A DNA stretch of 63,309 bases, from NCBI GenBank assembly GCA_015039465.1, contig MU130573.1:327555-390863 (forward strand). The letters run 5' to 3'. Under the pieces are notes generated by a model, which was not told the DNA's origin, did no database searches, and saw nothing but the letters and a program-made list of their open reading frames with translations. The position numbers and the translations under genes were made by a program. The DNA is from Phlegmacium glaucopus. Taxonomy: Eukaryota; Basidiomycota; Agaricomycetes; Agaricales; Cortinariaceae. Shown here piece by piece: positions 1 through 9,834 of this stretch; the first letter of the stretch is position 1, and the number at the start of each line of letters is the position of its first letter.

Positions 1-930
1 GGGTTCCTATCATATTCTTGATAAATTGTAACTTTTTTGACCAGGTCAGGCAGCGGTGGACCGGTGGTGGTAGCGTCAATGGTTGTTGAAGTTACAAGGA
101 AGATGAGGGAAGGAAGGGGAAGAAATGCCTATGACCGCGGCACTACTAAAATAGAACACGGCGTTTGCCGGCGCATTAAGCGTCAACAAAATCCTGGTGG
201 AGACTGCTCCATAAAAGAATGAGTCCTATAAATAGGACTTGTAATTTACAAATTATTTAGGAAAGTATTTCGTAGCTCAAAAAAACAATCTAATCTACCT
301 TTTAAGGTCACCATAAAGTACATGTTAAGCCTTTCCTGTGGTTGATGGTGGTATGGCCAACAACAGCTGTATATTTATGGCTGTAATGTCAAGAAACTGT
401 ACTGTAGCTGTACCGTAACACAAACCTCTTAGAGGCCTCATGGTATGGTTACGGCTGCCAAATATGGTCACTGTAGACCATAATTATGGTGGTGGTGCAC
501 AGCCCTAATATACATTCTTTTCTAGTTCTAGCTGTGAAATACTTCAACACCATTTTCACCACATGTGTGACTGGTCATGACTTTCTAGGTAGTTGAACAC
601 AATTCCATATTGCAAGACAAGTATTGCACCCACAATAGAGATTTTGAGCTTATTTGAAAGCTATGAAAAAATAAAACCTAATTATTATAAGTTTGGAGCT
701 TAGGTAAACATCCATCAGTATGATGTGTGACAATGTGTGACTGCTTGTGACTTTCTAGGTAGATATTGTAAGATAAGTATTGTATTTGTGATGGAGATTT
801 TGGGCTTAATTGAAAGCTATAAATGAATACAACTGGATCTCTCTCTTGCTCAGTCAAATTTGGCTAGTTCCAGACCTCCACAATTTGGCAATTATATTAA
901 TATTAGAATATGCTGTATTCACCTGCTAGT
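1..930. other. AT-rich non-coding stretch, no gene recognised
   Basis: No reading frame here carries a recognisable domain, and the only open frame (37-222) has a composition without coding character. Two partly repeated passages occur at about 560-700 and 725-830; both contain 'tgtgtgactg' followed by 'ctttctaggtag' and then a version of 'gagattttgagctta'. This suggests an old local duplication of repeat DNA. Confidence 0.5.
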
Positions 931-1085
931 AGTGCTGTGCTTGGCCCGGCTTCAGGCTGTGAGCCAGGCCCAGCCAGGCCAAAGTAACAGCCTGTGATGG
1001 CTTTTGGCCTGGCCTGGGATTTGAAAAGCCAAAGCCAAGCCATCAGGCCACGGCTTTTCAGTAGGCTTTTTTAGGCTTTTTATTT
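931..1085. repeat. GGCCTGGC / GCCAGGCC word array (fold-back)
   Basis: The stretch is built from the words GGCCTGG, GGCTT and their reverse complements CCAGGCC and AAGCC, in irregular alternation. It is far more GC-rich than the flanking AT-rich DNA and could fold into many alternative hairpins. It is one of several arrays in the window with the same architecture but different words. Confidence 0.7.
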
Positions 1086-1211
1086 ATTTTTCCAGCTGTA
1101 TAATGTGTTATATAGTTAGTAGTAGCATATAAACAGATGAACATTGTATTTAAATGTGAAAGTTGATGATATATCAATGATATATAGTAAATTATTAGTA
1201 ATATCTATTAA

Positions 1212-1365
1212 TGGACAGGCAACGGCATCCAGCTGAGCGGTAAAGCATGCACTGATGCCTTTTCTCATGACCATCACTATAGTATAGCTTGAAACCTTAT
1301 TCTCCTTATGTTAGCAGGTAATTAGTAGAAATAAAAATAAAAATAAAAATAAAAATAAAAATATA
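1212..1365 (+). mobile_element. Possible tRNA-derived SINE with (TAAAAA)n tail
   Basis: About 110 bp resembling a decayed tRNA gene are followed by an A-rich tail. The segment at 1228-1245 (CCAGCTGAGCGGTAAAGC) resembles a Pol III A box region. The segment near 1287-1297 (AGCTTGAAACC) resembles a B box at roughly the right distance. The tail at 1328-1363 is a run of TAAAAA units, as seen at SINE 3' ends. No second copy is visible in the window, so the family assignment is tentative. Confidence 0.35.
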
Positions 1366-1374
1366 CCGTTCTAT

Positions 1375-2400
1375 CTATCGACTTCGTTTCTGAACACCCA
1401 GGTATCGGTGTTGTTGTTAGTGTTTCGGAAACTGTATTACCCTCTACATCGACTACGTAGGTATTTGCCCGGCAAGAACTTTACTACCCGGTATCTACGC
1501 TAGTTTGCGCTCGGCTACTGGCTACGTTTATCATCTAACTAGCGAAACAACATAGTGATCGGTTCCCTGTTTGCCTACCATCTACAATTCCTCGTACAGT
1601 TATCACATTTACTATCTGTTGTATCACCTTCTGTAACTCCTATACTACTCGCTACTCCTACAATAGCAACTTGCTTACCAAAACAACTGGTCCTTGCGCT
1701 AAGTCCCGGCGAAGGTTTTATCCATTCGTTTAAGTTTCAGGCGAATAAAAGTACTACCGCTGAAAATTCGAAAGAAGAGTGCGATGGTTAGTCATAACCA
1801 CGCACTGTGGCCTGGTCTGTCTTACCTTGACCTTGTTCATTACCTTTCCTGAAACCGGAGTCGTATACACGACACGGCGGGTCGAGGATGTTACAGGACT
1901 AAAGTCTTGGCCTTCTCTTGCCTTTCTACCTTCTGGAGTCACTGAATCTCCTGTTTGTTCTCCTCCTTTGATTCTACTGTAAACTTGACTCCCTTTTGTA
2001 TGTTCAAAGCTCATGAATTTATATTTTCCTTATCGTTGGCTTTATATTTTATATTTATATTCACGACGCAAGACGAGGGCCTTTTCCAGGACGTAAGAAC
2101 CCACTTATTAGGTAGCGCCCATACGACTGACTACCACCCTTTATACTACTGTTTCTTATCACCATCACCGCTTCTTCACCATTACTCAAACCTCACTGCA
2201 ACCTTCTCGACCTTACTATACCTTTTCAGAACCTCAACCTGCATCCTCCTCATCTTGGCCTCTGTTCCCTTTCATGACCTTGCCTCATGCCTGATGGCCT
2301 TTGTTGAGGCTGTCTCGACCTGGTCTCATTGTATATTGTCTTACATTGTGATATTGAGTGATACTGTTTCTTAGACTCAAACGACTACTTCACCCACTGA
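1375..2400. other. Non-coding, probably repeat-derived
   Basis: Open frames on both strands are short and no conserved domain could be read. The stretch sits between two A-rich tails and an array, so it is probably transposon-derived (long terminal repeat or untranslated leader), but no terminal repeat partner was found. Confidence 0.35.
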
Positions 2401-2419
2401 TCGTCCATCACGACAAGGC

Positions 2420-2553
2420 CGGACCGAACCGGTGTTTCGGGGCCGAAACCGAACCGGACTCCATCGGAACCGAAAGGATTAGGAGTCCGGTTCGGTTTCG
2501 GCACCAACGGACCGGGACCGAACCGGACCGAGTCCGGTGTCGAAAACGGATAA
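2420..2553. repeat. CCGGTTCGG / CCGAACCGG word array
   Basis: GC-rich array made of GAACCGG, CCGGTTCGG, GGAACCG and close variants on both strands, such as 'ccgaaaccgaaccgg' and 'gtccggttcggtttcgg'. Such DNA can fold back on itself at many registers. It abuts the A-rich tail that follows. Confidence 0.75.
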
Positions 2554-2634
2554 AAATAAAAATAAAAATAAAAATAAAAATAAAAATAAAAATAAAAATA
2601 AAAATAAAAATAAAAATAAAAATAAAAATAAAAA

Positions 2635-2662
<28 letters not shown>
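2554..2662. repeat. (TAAAAA)n microsatellite ending in poly-A
   Basis: About 14-15 tandem TAAAAA units are followed by an uninterrupted A run of more than 20 bases. Open frames across it give only Lys/Ile/Asn or Phe/Ile repeats and are not genes. The same 6-bp unit occurs at 1328-1363, so both may be tails of retroposed sequences. Confidence 0.9.
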
Positions 2663-2666
<4 letters not shown>

Positions 2667-3560
2667 TGTTTCATGCGCGACAGTTTCCTTCTTTCTATTT
2701 CTCTCCTGTCGACGCTCTTCTTTTCTTGTTACCTTTTCTTTTTCCTTGTTATTTTTTTAGACATTTCACAGTTTCACGCTCTCTTTTCTTTTCTTCCGTC
2801 ACATGTATCAGGTTATCGTTTTTATATAGCTGAGGTATCCGCACACCAGTACAGTTTTTACACTTTCCAGGACTCTAGACTTGTCGCACTTTCCGCGTCG
2901 GAACAAGGGCTCTTTTGTGATGAACGGGTACCAGGGTACAGCGCGTCGGAACTATTGTGAACTGTGAGACGCTCTTATTAGGAGACGACGACTAAGTAGA
3001 CGTTAAGGACGAATCAGCACTAGGAGGACCTGAAGGATTTAACAGTATTTCTCCCACCCTTCCGAAGTCCATGGCGCACTTACTACCAAAACCGTCACTT
3101 ACTATTCTATTCTCCATCTACTCACTCCTATCCCCTGACGTTTTATTGTTTTACATAGCCTCATCCTTAGGGTATAAATACTGCTCTTTTGTACCAGGAT
3201 AGGTAGTTCAGTTCAATTCATTCTTACCCCCCACTTTCATCATCTCAGTAGAATTCCAGCAAATTACTCCCTTAAGTTCGCTTTTCTTGCCCCTTACTGT
3301 CAATCTATCCCCTATCCCTCAACCGCTATAGTCTTACTGAAGACTCTCTCTTGCTCATCCTCATCCTCGTCTTATACCTCATTCATCTTCCAAGACCTTC
3401 ATCCTCCTCCTTCTCTTCTCTATTCTTTCCCCTTACCTCTGTGTGTTAAAAGTCAAGGTTATACCTTCCCTAAACGAACAACAGGGAGTCTCTTGACCTA
3501 AGGTCTGGTCCACTGCTCTCTGGTTGGTGTTTATATACAACAACAACAACGATTTATACC
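2663..3560. other. Pyrimidine-rich non-coding stretch upstream of gag relic
   Basis: The plus strand is C/T-rich and no domain was seen in any frame. Position directly upstream of a gag-like frame suggests the 5' part of a retrotransposon, perhaps LTR plus leader. Only its last 37 bp match the LTR-like sequence at 5475-5511. Confidence 0.35.
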
Positions 3561-3562
3561 GG

Positions 3563-3600
3563 AGTTACTCCAATGTTTTCCCTTTGTCTAAACTTAACAG
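3563..3600 (+). repeat. LTR-end fragment (5' copy)
   Basis: The sequence GGAGTTACTCC followed by 'tttccctttgtctaaac' and TTAACA is repeated almost exactly at 5473-5511. It ends in CA, as LTRs do, and lies 30 bp before the first ATG of the gag frame. Sequence further upstream does not match the 3' copy, so the 5' LTR is truncated, replaced or highly diverged. Confidence 0.5.
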
Positions 3601-3630
3601 TATATTTGAACTTCTCTACCCACTCCTTCT

Positions 3631-4590
3631 ATGCTAACTTGTTCTAAAACTTCCAAAAATCCATTACCAATACAAGAAAATATGTCCCAAGAACACACCC
3701 CCACCAGGCAGACTCTGGTGCCCAATGTAGTTGAAGAGGCTAGTCATATTGATGAACCTCGGAGTACTATGGACGATGTTGAGTCTCCATCTATTCCTTT
3801 CAATCAACTCATTTCTGCTTTGAATTCCCTTGGGAAATCTTCAGCCAAGTCCGATTCGGCTGGCAGACTTAGGGAGCCCGAACCCTTCACGGGTAAGGAC
3901 CCTAAGAAACTGAAAGCTTTTCTTTTTCAGTGTAGGCTCTATTTCCGGAGCTCTTCCAACACATTCCGAGATGACTCCAAGCGAGTAACATTTGCTCTGT
4001 CCTATCTCCGGGAGGTTGCTCAGGAATGGTTTGAACCTGGAATTTCCGGACTCACCGACAAACCTCCGTCTTGGCTTGAAGATTGGGATCTCTTCGTGGA
4101 CGAGCTCCAATCCAACTTCAGCCCTTTTGACAAATCTGCCGATGTAGAACATGAACTCATGGCTCTCTGAATGAAGGATGGCCAATGTATCTCCGATTAC
4201 TTAGTCTGGTTCAACTCCTTGGCAGTCCACTGTACTTGGGGCAAGCCCGCTCTGAGGTATAGGTTTTATGAAGGTTTACCTTCCCGACTCAAGGATGAAA
4301 TTACCAAAGGTGATGGCAAGCCTCGGACCTTGGCCATGATGCGTCAAAAAGCTCAAAATGCCGATGCTCAACACTGGGAGCGTATGCAAGAATGTTCTCG
4401 GGAACCAGCTCCACAGCAACACCAAAACCCTCCTAAGGGTCCTACCCCTTCTTCATCCTCCTCCATACCCTCTTCCAACCCTTCTTCCAGTTCTGGAAAA
4501 CAGTCTTGGCCTTCAGATCAAAAATCTGTTAAGCCCGCAGACTCCGGTAAGACTTCTTCCACTCCTCTGAAACCTAATGTACAACTGTGA
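3631..4590 (+). pseudogene. Ty3/gypsy retrotransposon gag, one in-frame stop
   Basis: Two consecutive open frames (3631-4170 and 4171-4590) are in the same frame and separated by a single TGA at 4168-4170. Together they read as a gypsy-type Gag. There is a capsid-like segment with EPEPFTGKDPKKLKAFL, then SYLREVAQEWF, and after the stop MKDGQCISDYLVWFNSL and YEGLPSRLKDEI. A Ser/Pro/Gln-rich tail follows. No zinc knuckle, protease, reverse transcriptase or integrase follows; 4591 onward is LTR-like. The stop probably arose from CGA to TGA by C-to-T transition. A non-autonomous, internally deleted element is most likely. Confidence 0.75.
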
Positions 4591-4659
4591 AGGAATTTGT
4601 CATACAAGTCCTAGGACAATATCAGTAAACATCAATAAAGTTCCTGAAACAGTGAAACA

Positions 4660-5511
4660 CTTTGTGACATTTGTGACATTTATGATGTCATGAGACATAT
4701 GACATCACAAAACAATGCTCAGTCATCTAGAAACAAGACCTGACATCATAAAACCAAGGCATGACATCAAAAACAAGGCATGATATCATAAAACAGCATC
4801 AGTAATCATAAAACATAGACATGACACCACAGACTCTTACTTAATATTGTTTCTCATTTATGTATAAAGGTAGCCAGAAAGTACCAGTAAAATTAGTGAA
4901 TTGGCACAAGTTAGAATTGGAATTACAAGTGGACTTGCTTTGCTTCACTCAGTTCAAAGGGTATTAAATCCTAAAGGGGCTTACCTTTGTTCTGTGTAAA
5001 CCAAGAATATTAAATCCTTTAGGGACTTGTCTTGGAAGCAAGGATATTAAATCCTTTGTCAGAGTCTGAGGAGAAATCCTTGTACTATAAAGCTGTTTCA
5101 TAGTCTGCCTTTGGGACTTTAAATCATTTGTTGTGGATAGTCAAAGAATATTAAACCCTAAAGGGGCTTGTCTTTGAACTACCAAAATTGGTTATCATAT
5201 AGACAAAGGATATTAAATCCTATAGGGACTTGCCTTTGTTCTATCAAAAAGCACTATATAATAGTCTAAGAAATTGGACTATAAACCTGTATTTGGAAGT
5301 TTTATTCAAGAGTATACTGGTTATACTTTCAAGGAAACCCCAACTTGCACAAAAACAGAGTTTGTTGGTCATTAAAGTTACTGGTTTCTGAATTTGTTGT
5401 AGACAATTCCTAAAACAGTAATCCTTTGATTACCAAACAAAGCACAAATTCAATCATATCACCGTCCAGTCTGGAGTTACTCCGATGTTTTCCCTTTGTC
5501 TAAACTTAACA
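4660..5511 (+). mobile_element. LTR-like sequence (probable 3' LTR of the gag element)
   Basis: The 5' part (4660-4830) has many copies of TGACATCA-like words. The body (4955-5245) has about five copies of a motif close to GGATATTAAATCCT followed by an AGGGRCTTG core. The end (5473-5511) matches the fragment in front of gag and finishes in TTAACA. TG...CA ends and position downstream of gag support a 3' LTR. The exact left border is uncertain. Confidence 0.5.
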
Positions 5512-5548
5512 TATAGCAGAATATAGTAAGATATAGCAAGGGTCCCTA

Positions 5549-7052
5549 TCTATGTAGTCGAACATTATGTTAACAAAGGAAGAACTGATCTGGGAGATCA
5601 GTGAGAGTGAAGGGAAAGATGTGGGCAGTGGTTTGTATGTTATTGAAGGAGGAATAAATGATCCAGGAGATCAGTGAGAGTGAAAGGGAAAATGTGGGCA
5701 TAGTTTGGGCAAAAACCCTTCGGGTTTTTTGACCGAAACAAGGGTCCTGATCTATGGAAAAACAAATCTAAGATGAGCTGTGATGGGTGGGAGGGCCCAA
5801 GCAGCATAGCAATCTAAGATAGCTGACATAATCGAAGACAGATTGCGTCGAGTCACAGAAAAAGTGAAAAATGAAAGGCAACTATTGTAGTGAAGAAAAA
5901 TTGCTGTGAAAAAGGGAGTGGAGGGTGGGTGAAAAGAATGAGCTGCTCAGATAACGAGCAGGGAAATCCGGTCCAATGTTGAAGGTTGTGGCCATGAACC
6001 AGAGAAGCTGGTCACATGTCACAATCCTTATCTCCACATAGACCAAATTCTATGTTCACGCTCATTCCTCGTGTTCGCTTAGGATAAAATCTATGTAGTC
6101 GAACATTATGTTAACAAAGGAAGAACTGATCTGGAAGATCAGCGAGAGTGAAGGGAAAGATGTGGGAAGTGGTTTGTATGTTATTGAAGGAGGAAGAAAT
6201 GATCCAGGAGATCAGTGAGAGTGAAAGGGAAAATGTAGGCATAGTTTGGGCAAAAACCCGAAGGGTTTTTCGACCAAAACAAGGGTCCTGATCTATGGAA
6301 AAACAAATCTAAGATGAGCTGTGATTCCCATGTATAAGGAGCCCAGTGACGCAGCAAGCGAAGACTTAGATACCCATAATTTAGGAGATGGGCGGAAAAA
6401 AGAAATGACTCAGCTGGGTTAATCAACAGGCATGCATAGGGCAAAAAGAGGGGGCTCTGTAGCATGCATGGGGCAAAAAGAGGACTCTGTGGCATGCATG
6501 GAGCAAAAAGAGGGGGCTCTGTAGCATGCATGGGGCAAAAAGAGGGGGACTCTGTAGCATGCAAGGAGCAAAAAGAGGACTCTGTGGCATGCATGGGGCA
6601 AAAAGAGGGAGGCTCTGTAGCATGCAAGGAGCAAAAAGAGGACTCTGTGGCATGCATGGGGCAAAAAGAGGGGACTCTGTAGCATGCATGGGGCAAGAGA
6701 GTTGGAGATGCCACAAGTAGGCAAGGGCAAAGCAACAAGTAGGTGCAACAGATAGGAGGTAATGGGCAGGACACTGGCAGAGGGATGAAATTTGTTAAAT
6801 TTGATGTCAAATGAAAACGGGGAGAGAAAGTGATTCTTAGCATTGTTTGATTTATTTCTCTGTAAATCCTTCTAAGACTGGGTGTATATGAAAAGAATGA
6901 GCTGCTCAGATGACGAGCAGGGAAATCCAGTCCAATGTTGAAGGTTGTGGCCATGAACCAGAGAAGCTGGTCACATGTCACAATCCTTATCTCCACATAG
7001 ACCAAATTCTATGTTCACGCTCGTTCCTCACATTCGCTTAGAATAAAATCTC
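5549..7052. repeat. Tandem duplication with shared ends and different middles
   Basis: Copy A runs about 5549-6088 and copy B about 6089-7052. The first 235 bp (aacattatgttaacaaagg ... gatgagctgtga) and the last 160 bp (gaatgagctgctcag ... cttag-ataaaatc) match closely. The middles are unrelated, and copy B carries a minisatellite. Both contain a hairpin of the type AAAACCC-ttcggg-TTTT near 5715 and 6255. No protein is encoded. Two members of a non-autonomous element family lying head to tail would explain the pattern. Confidence 0.65.
6428..6700. repeat. 30-33 bp minisatellite (CATGCATGGGGCAAAAAGAG)
   Basis: About nine tandem units each begin with CATGCATGG or CATGCAAGG, continue with GGCAAAAAGAG and end with CTCTGTAG or CTCTGTGG. 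Unit length alternates between 30 and 32-33 bp because of a variable G run. Repetitive open frames run through it on both strands, but frame changes between units show that they are not coding. Confidence 0.85.
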
Positions 7053-7194
7053 TGTATTTGCTAATGTTTCCACTACATATTTCGCTCATATATGCTATGC
7101 TTTGCAATGGCCCATGCAGACACTAACAATTTCAATTCTATGTGCTTCTAGTTCAATATAAAATAAGATTTACTGTTAAAAATTAAAATACAAC

Positions 7195-7990
7195 TTCATG
7201 TGCATGGTGATCAGCAAACTGATTTACATATTAAGCAGAAAAGGCATCAAGAGAATGTGTGTAGTGAAAGTTCAGAGGAAGGAATTGGTTACTAAAGACA
7301 GGTAAAAGGTAAGCCCTTTGGAGAAATGTATCAAGATGAACAACAGAACATAGATGGTCATGCTGGCAAATATCTGGGCATACTTTCCACAAGCCACTCA
7401 CTGGATCACATGATCTCCCCCTTGTTGAGTGCCATTCCACCAATGCACATGGATAATATGATCCTTTGTGGTGAAAGGAAAAAAAGCTTTACATGGACAA
7501 TACTCATACCTTTCATCCCTGGCTTATCTTCATCTTCAATTACAAAGGCACAATCATGTCTCAGAGCTTTCTTTCACCAAAGTGGACAAGCACAGATACA
7601 CTCTCTCTGCATGCCATGAAGTCCACAGTCATCACTTGGAGCAAAAAACAAAGCAATGGCAGAGTGATAAACTGAAATATCGCTGTTAACTGATGGGTAC
7701 TTGTTGATGGGAACATCCTCAGCAGATGTGTCAGGATTCAATTGCTCAAAAAAAAAGTGGTGTTTTAATTCAGGAAGGCAAGGCTGATCAATATAAAGGG
7801 CAAGGCTGGCCAGGTCTTGTGGATAATTATGAACTAAGATAAAATATTCCTTAGTAACTCCATTAAAAAGAATGAATTAGTGAATGTCACACGCACTATG
7901 AGTTTGAGCCAAGACAACATTACCCTGTGCCATTTTCACCCTGTGCAGGTCCACTGCAGATTCATCATTACCATCCAACTCATCACCTGC
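7195..7990 (-). pseudogene. Decayed Plavaka-type (CACTA-like) DNA transposase, C-terminal part
   Basis: Translated on the minus strand in three frames, the stretch carries the C-terminal signature of Plavaka transposases of agaricomycetes. In order these are: EYFILVHNYPQDLASLAL (about 7830), a 'VYH..ALFFAPSDDCGLHGMQRE' segment (about 7650), PGMKGM (about 7530), and VVHLDTFLQRAYLLPVF with FHYTHSLDAF and 'YVNQFADHHAHE' (7200-7380). Stops and frameshifts separate the blocks, so it is dead. Flanking DNA to about 8390 may belong to the same element. The assignment comes from remembered family motifs. Confidence 0.6.
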
Positions 7991-8039
7991 TTGTTGCTTA
8001 TCTGATTGATGAGTGACAATCTTCTGTTGAAATTTTTGG

Positions 8040-8400
8040 TGTTGGTTTATAGAACTAGACTTGTATCGTTATGGCACTTAAGTAAAACTTAGGTGGCTAT
8101 ATGAGGGCAGGGATATGTGATAGTATTGGTGTAAACCAATGAGGAGTCCCCTCCTCAAATGGTTAGCTACTTATACTAGATACAATCATGGCTATGCTTT
8201 GATAGTAATCTACAAGTTATATATGCTATAGGTCAAATATCCTCTGATGCCAGTATGATGCAATATGGTGCAATTAGAACATAACTAAATAATTCCAACA
8301 TCTTCAAGGCTTCTTGAGGACAAAGGGAAGCCACTGGAAACATATGTCAATCAATGAAATTGACAGTAGCTGCAATGAGCTTGTTAAGGTGCTGCTGTAC
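8040..8400. other. Non-coding, probably remainder of the DNA transposon
   Basis: No coding signal was found. It lies just upstream, in transposase orientation, of the decayed transposase and is bounded by the GTCCAAG array. No terminal inverted repeat could be identified. Confidence 0.3.
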
Positions 8401-8402
8401 TT

Positions 8403-8710
8403 TACACTCCCCCACCTAATCTGCATGGACTCTGAGCTGTCTGCATGGACTGCTCAGACTCTGCACAGAATCCACATGGAGTCTGAGTAAGGTCTGAATA
8501 GAGTGCTAGGAGTCCAAGTGAAGTCCGAGCTGTCCAAGTGAAGTCTGAGCTACAGTGAATTCCTAGCTGTTCAAACAAAAATTTGTAGTAAAGTCCAAGC
8601 AAAGTCCAGGCAAAGTCCAAGCAGTCCAAGCAAAAAAAAAGAAGTTTCTAAATCCTATTCCTGTATTAGTCCAAGTGAAGTCTGAGCAAAGTCTGAGTAA
8701 AGTATGAGTG
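8403..8710. repeat. GTCCAAG / CTGCATGGAC word array
   Basis: Irregular array of GTCCAAGTGAAGTC, GTCTGAG, GTCCAAGC and CTGCATGGACT words. It shares its words with the array at 9150-9415, 450 bp further on. Open frames across it are artefacts of the repeats. Confidence 0.75.
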
Positions 8711-9149
8711 AATTTTGTATAATTCTGAGCAATATTTTCATAAATACCAGAATTTTTACTTATTTCTTAGGTATATAGAAATTTAGCCAAGTAGGCATGG
8801 AACTATTAGTTATATTTATTACTAACTTAGCATTTATTTATAAATAGAATAAAATATATCAAAATTAATAAATAACATGCATTGTCATCTAACTGGTAAT
8901 ACAACTTAATATCAGTATTAACATCAACCTTAATTAATATTTCATTCAATTTTCCTCAACAGGAAATATCATTACTATATTATTACAAAAATATATTAAT
9001 TACTGACTTATAATTGATTTACAAAAAAACAAAAACCAAAAAAAGTGAATTAGATAAGGGGTTGCCTTGGTTCATTTTATGTGGTAAAATAAACTACGAA
9101 GGATTAATACTTGAGGAATTAAATAACAAACCCCTTTGGAGAATAACAA
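8711..9149. other. Very AT-rich spacer between two arrays of the same word family
   Basis: No coding or structured signal was seen. The composition contrasts sharply with the GTCC/GGAC arrays on both sides, suggesting that both arrays may belong to one larger unit. Confidence 0.3.
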
Positions 9150-9415
9150 GCCAAATTTTTGTTCCTAGTCTGAGCTTAGTCCATGTGGAGTCCAAGTGGA
9201 CTCCTAGCAGAGTGCTAGGACTAGTCCAAGCTCAGTCCATGCAGAGTCTGAGTTTAGTCTGAGCAGAGTCCATGCAGAGTCTGAGCAGATGCTAGGAGTC
9301 TGCTCAGACTAAACTCCAACTAAACTTGGACTAGGAACAAAAATTTGGCTGGTCCTTCTGCCAAAAGAATTGCTTGGACAGTCTGCATGGACTGCTTGGA
9401 CTCCACGCAGATTGG
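9150..9415. repeat. Fold-back element with perfect 21-bp terminal inverted repeats
   Basis: The 21 bases at 9150-9170 (starting GCCAAATTTTTGTTCC) and those at 9329-9349 are exact reverse complements. Between them lies an array of GTCCATGCAGAGTCTGAG and TCCAAGC words, itself partly self-complementary. The array continues to about 9415 with CTGCATGGACTGCTTGGAC. There is no coding capacity. Confidence 0.75.
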
Positions 9416-9549
9416 GTGGAGGAGAGTAAAGAACTCATTGAACAGATTATAACCAACACAGGTGAGTAGAATATATTAGTAGCCAGAGTATAGTACATGT
9501 CTACCATATGGTTTGCCACAAAGGACAATAAACAAAGATTCAAAACAAA

Positions 9550-9834
9550 AAAAAAGACTAGATGTGGCCTACCACTGTGAGGATATTGTCTTAATTTATC
9601 CAAAATACAGGGCAAGCCCATTGGGAAGCTCTGAAAAGAGTCATTGTATATCTAGGTTCTACAAAAGACCTCTGGCTTACCTTTGGTGGGAAAACCAATA
9701 CCTTGTTGAAGGTTCTTGCAACACAGATTGGGCATGCCAGAAATATCATCATTTGATCTTGGGATATACTTCCCATTTTAAGTGTGGAGTGATTTCTGGG
9801 AGCTTGAAGAAGTGAAATATAACCTCAAGTACAG
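9550..9834 (+). pseudogene. Ty1/copia reverse transcriptase end / RNase H, left half
   Basis: Read across frames, the segment carries copia motifs: DVAY, QNTGQAHWEALKRVIVYLG, TKDLWLTFGG, a degenerate 'TDWA' block and ISGSLKK in place of the usual ISW-SKK. The sequence stops at AGTACAG (9828-9834). The following codons, EAEYIA, resume at 11575, so a single gene was split by an insertion. Internal stops and frame changes show that it is dead. Confidence 0.75.
9830..9834. repeat. Target-site duplication TACAG, left copy
   Basis: The 5 bp TACAG immediately before the inserted element are repeated at 11575-11579 immediately after it. Removing the insert with one copy restores the codon order SST-EAEYIA of copia RNase H. 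Confidence 0.8.

Noticed and set aside
2358..2960. Long open frames across the A-rich tract (Lys/Ile and Phe/Ile repeats)
   Set aside because: They are products of the TAAAAA microsatellite and poly-A; no domain on either side.
6428..6700. CRISPR-like array
   Set aside because: Units are contiguous with no unique spacers, and the genome is eukaryotic.
6181..7005. 274-aa minus-strand frame with repeated HATESSFC motifs
   Set aside because: Translation of the 30-33 bp minisatellite; frame changes between units and lack of homology argue against a gene.
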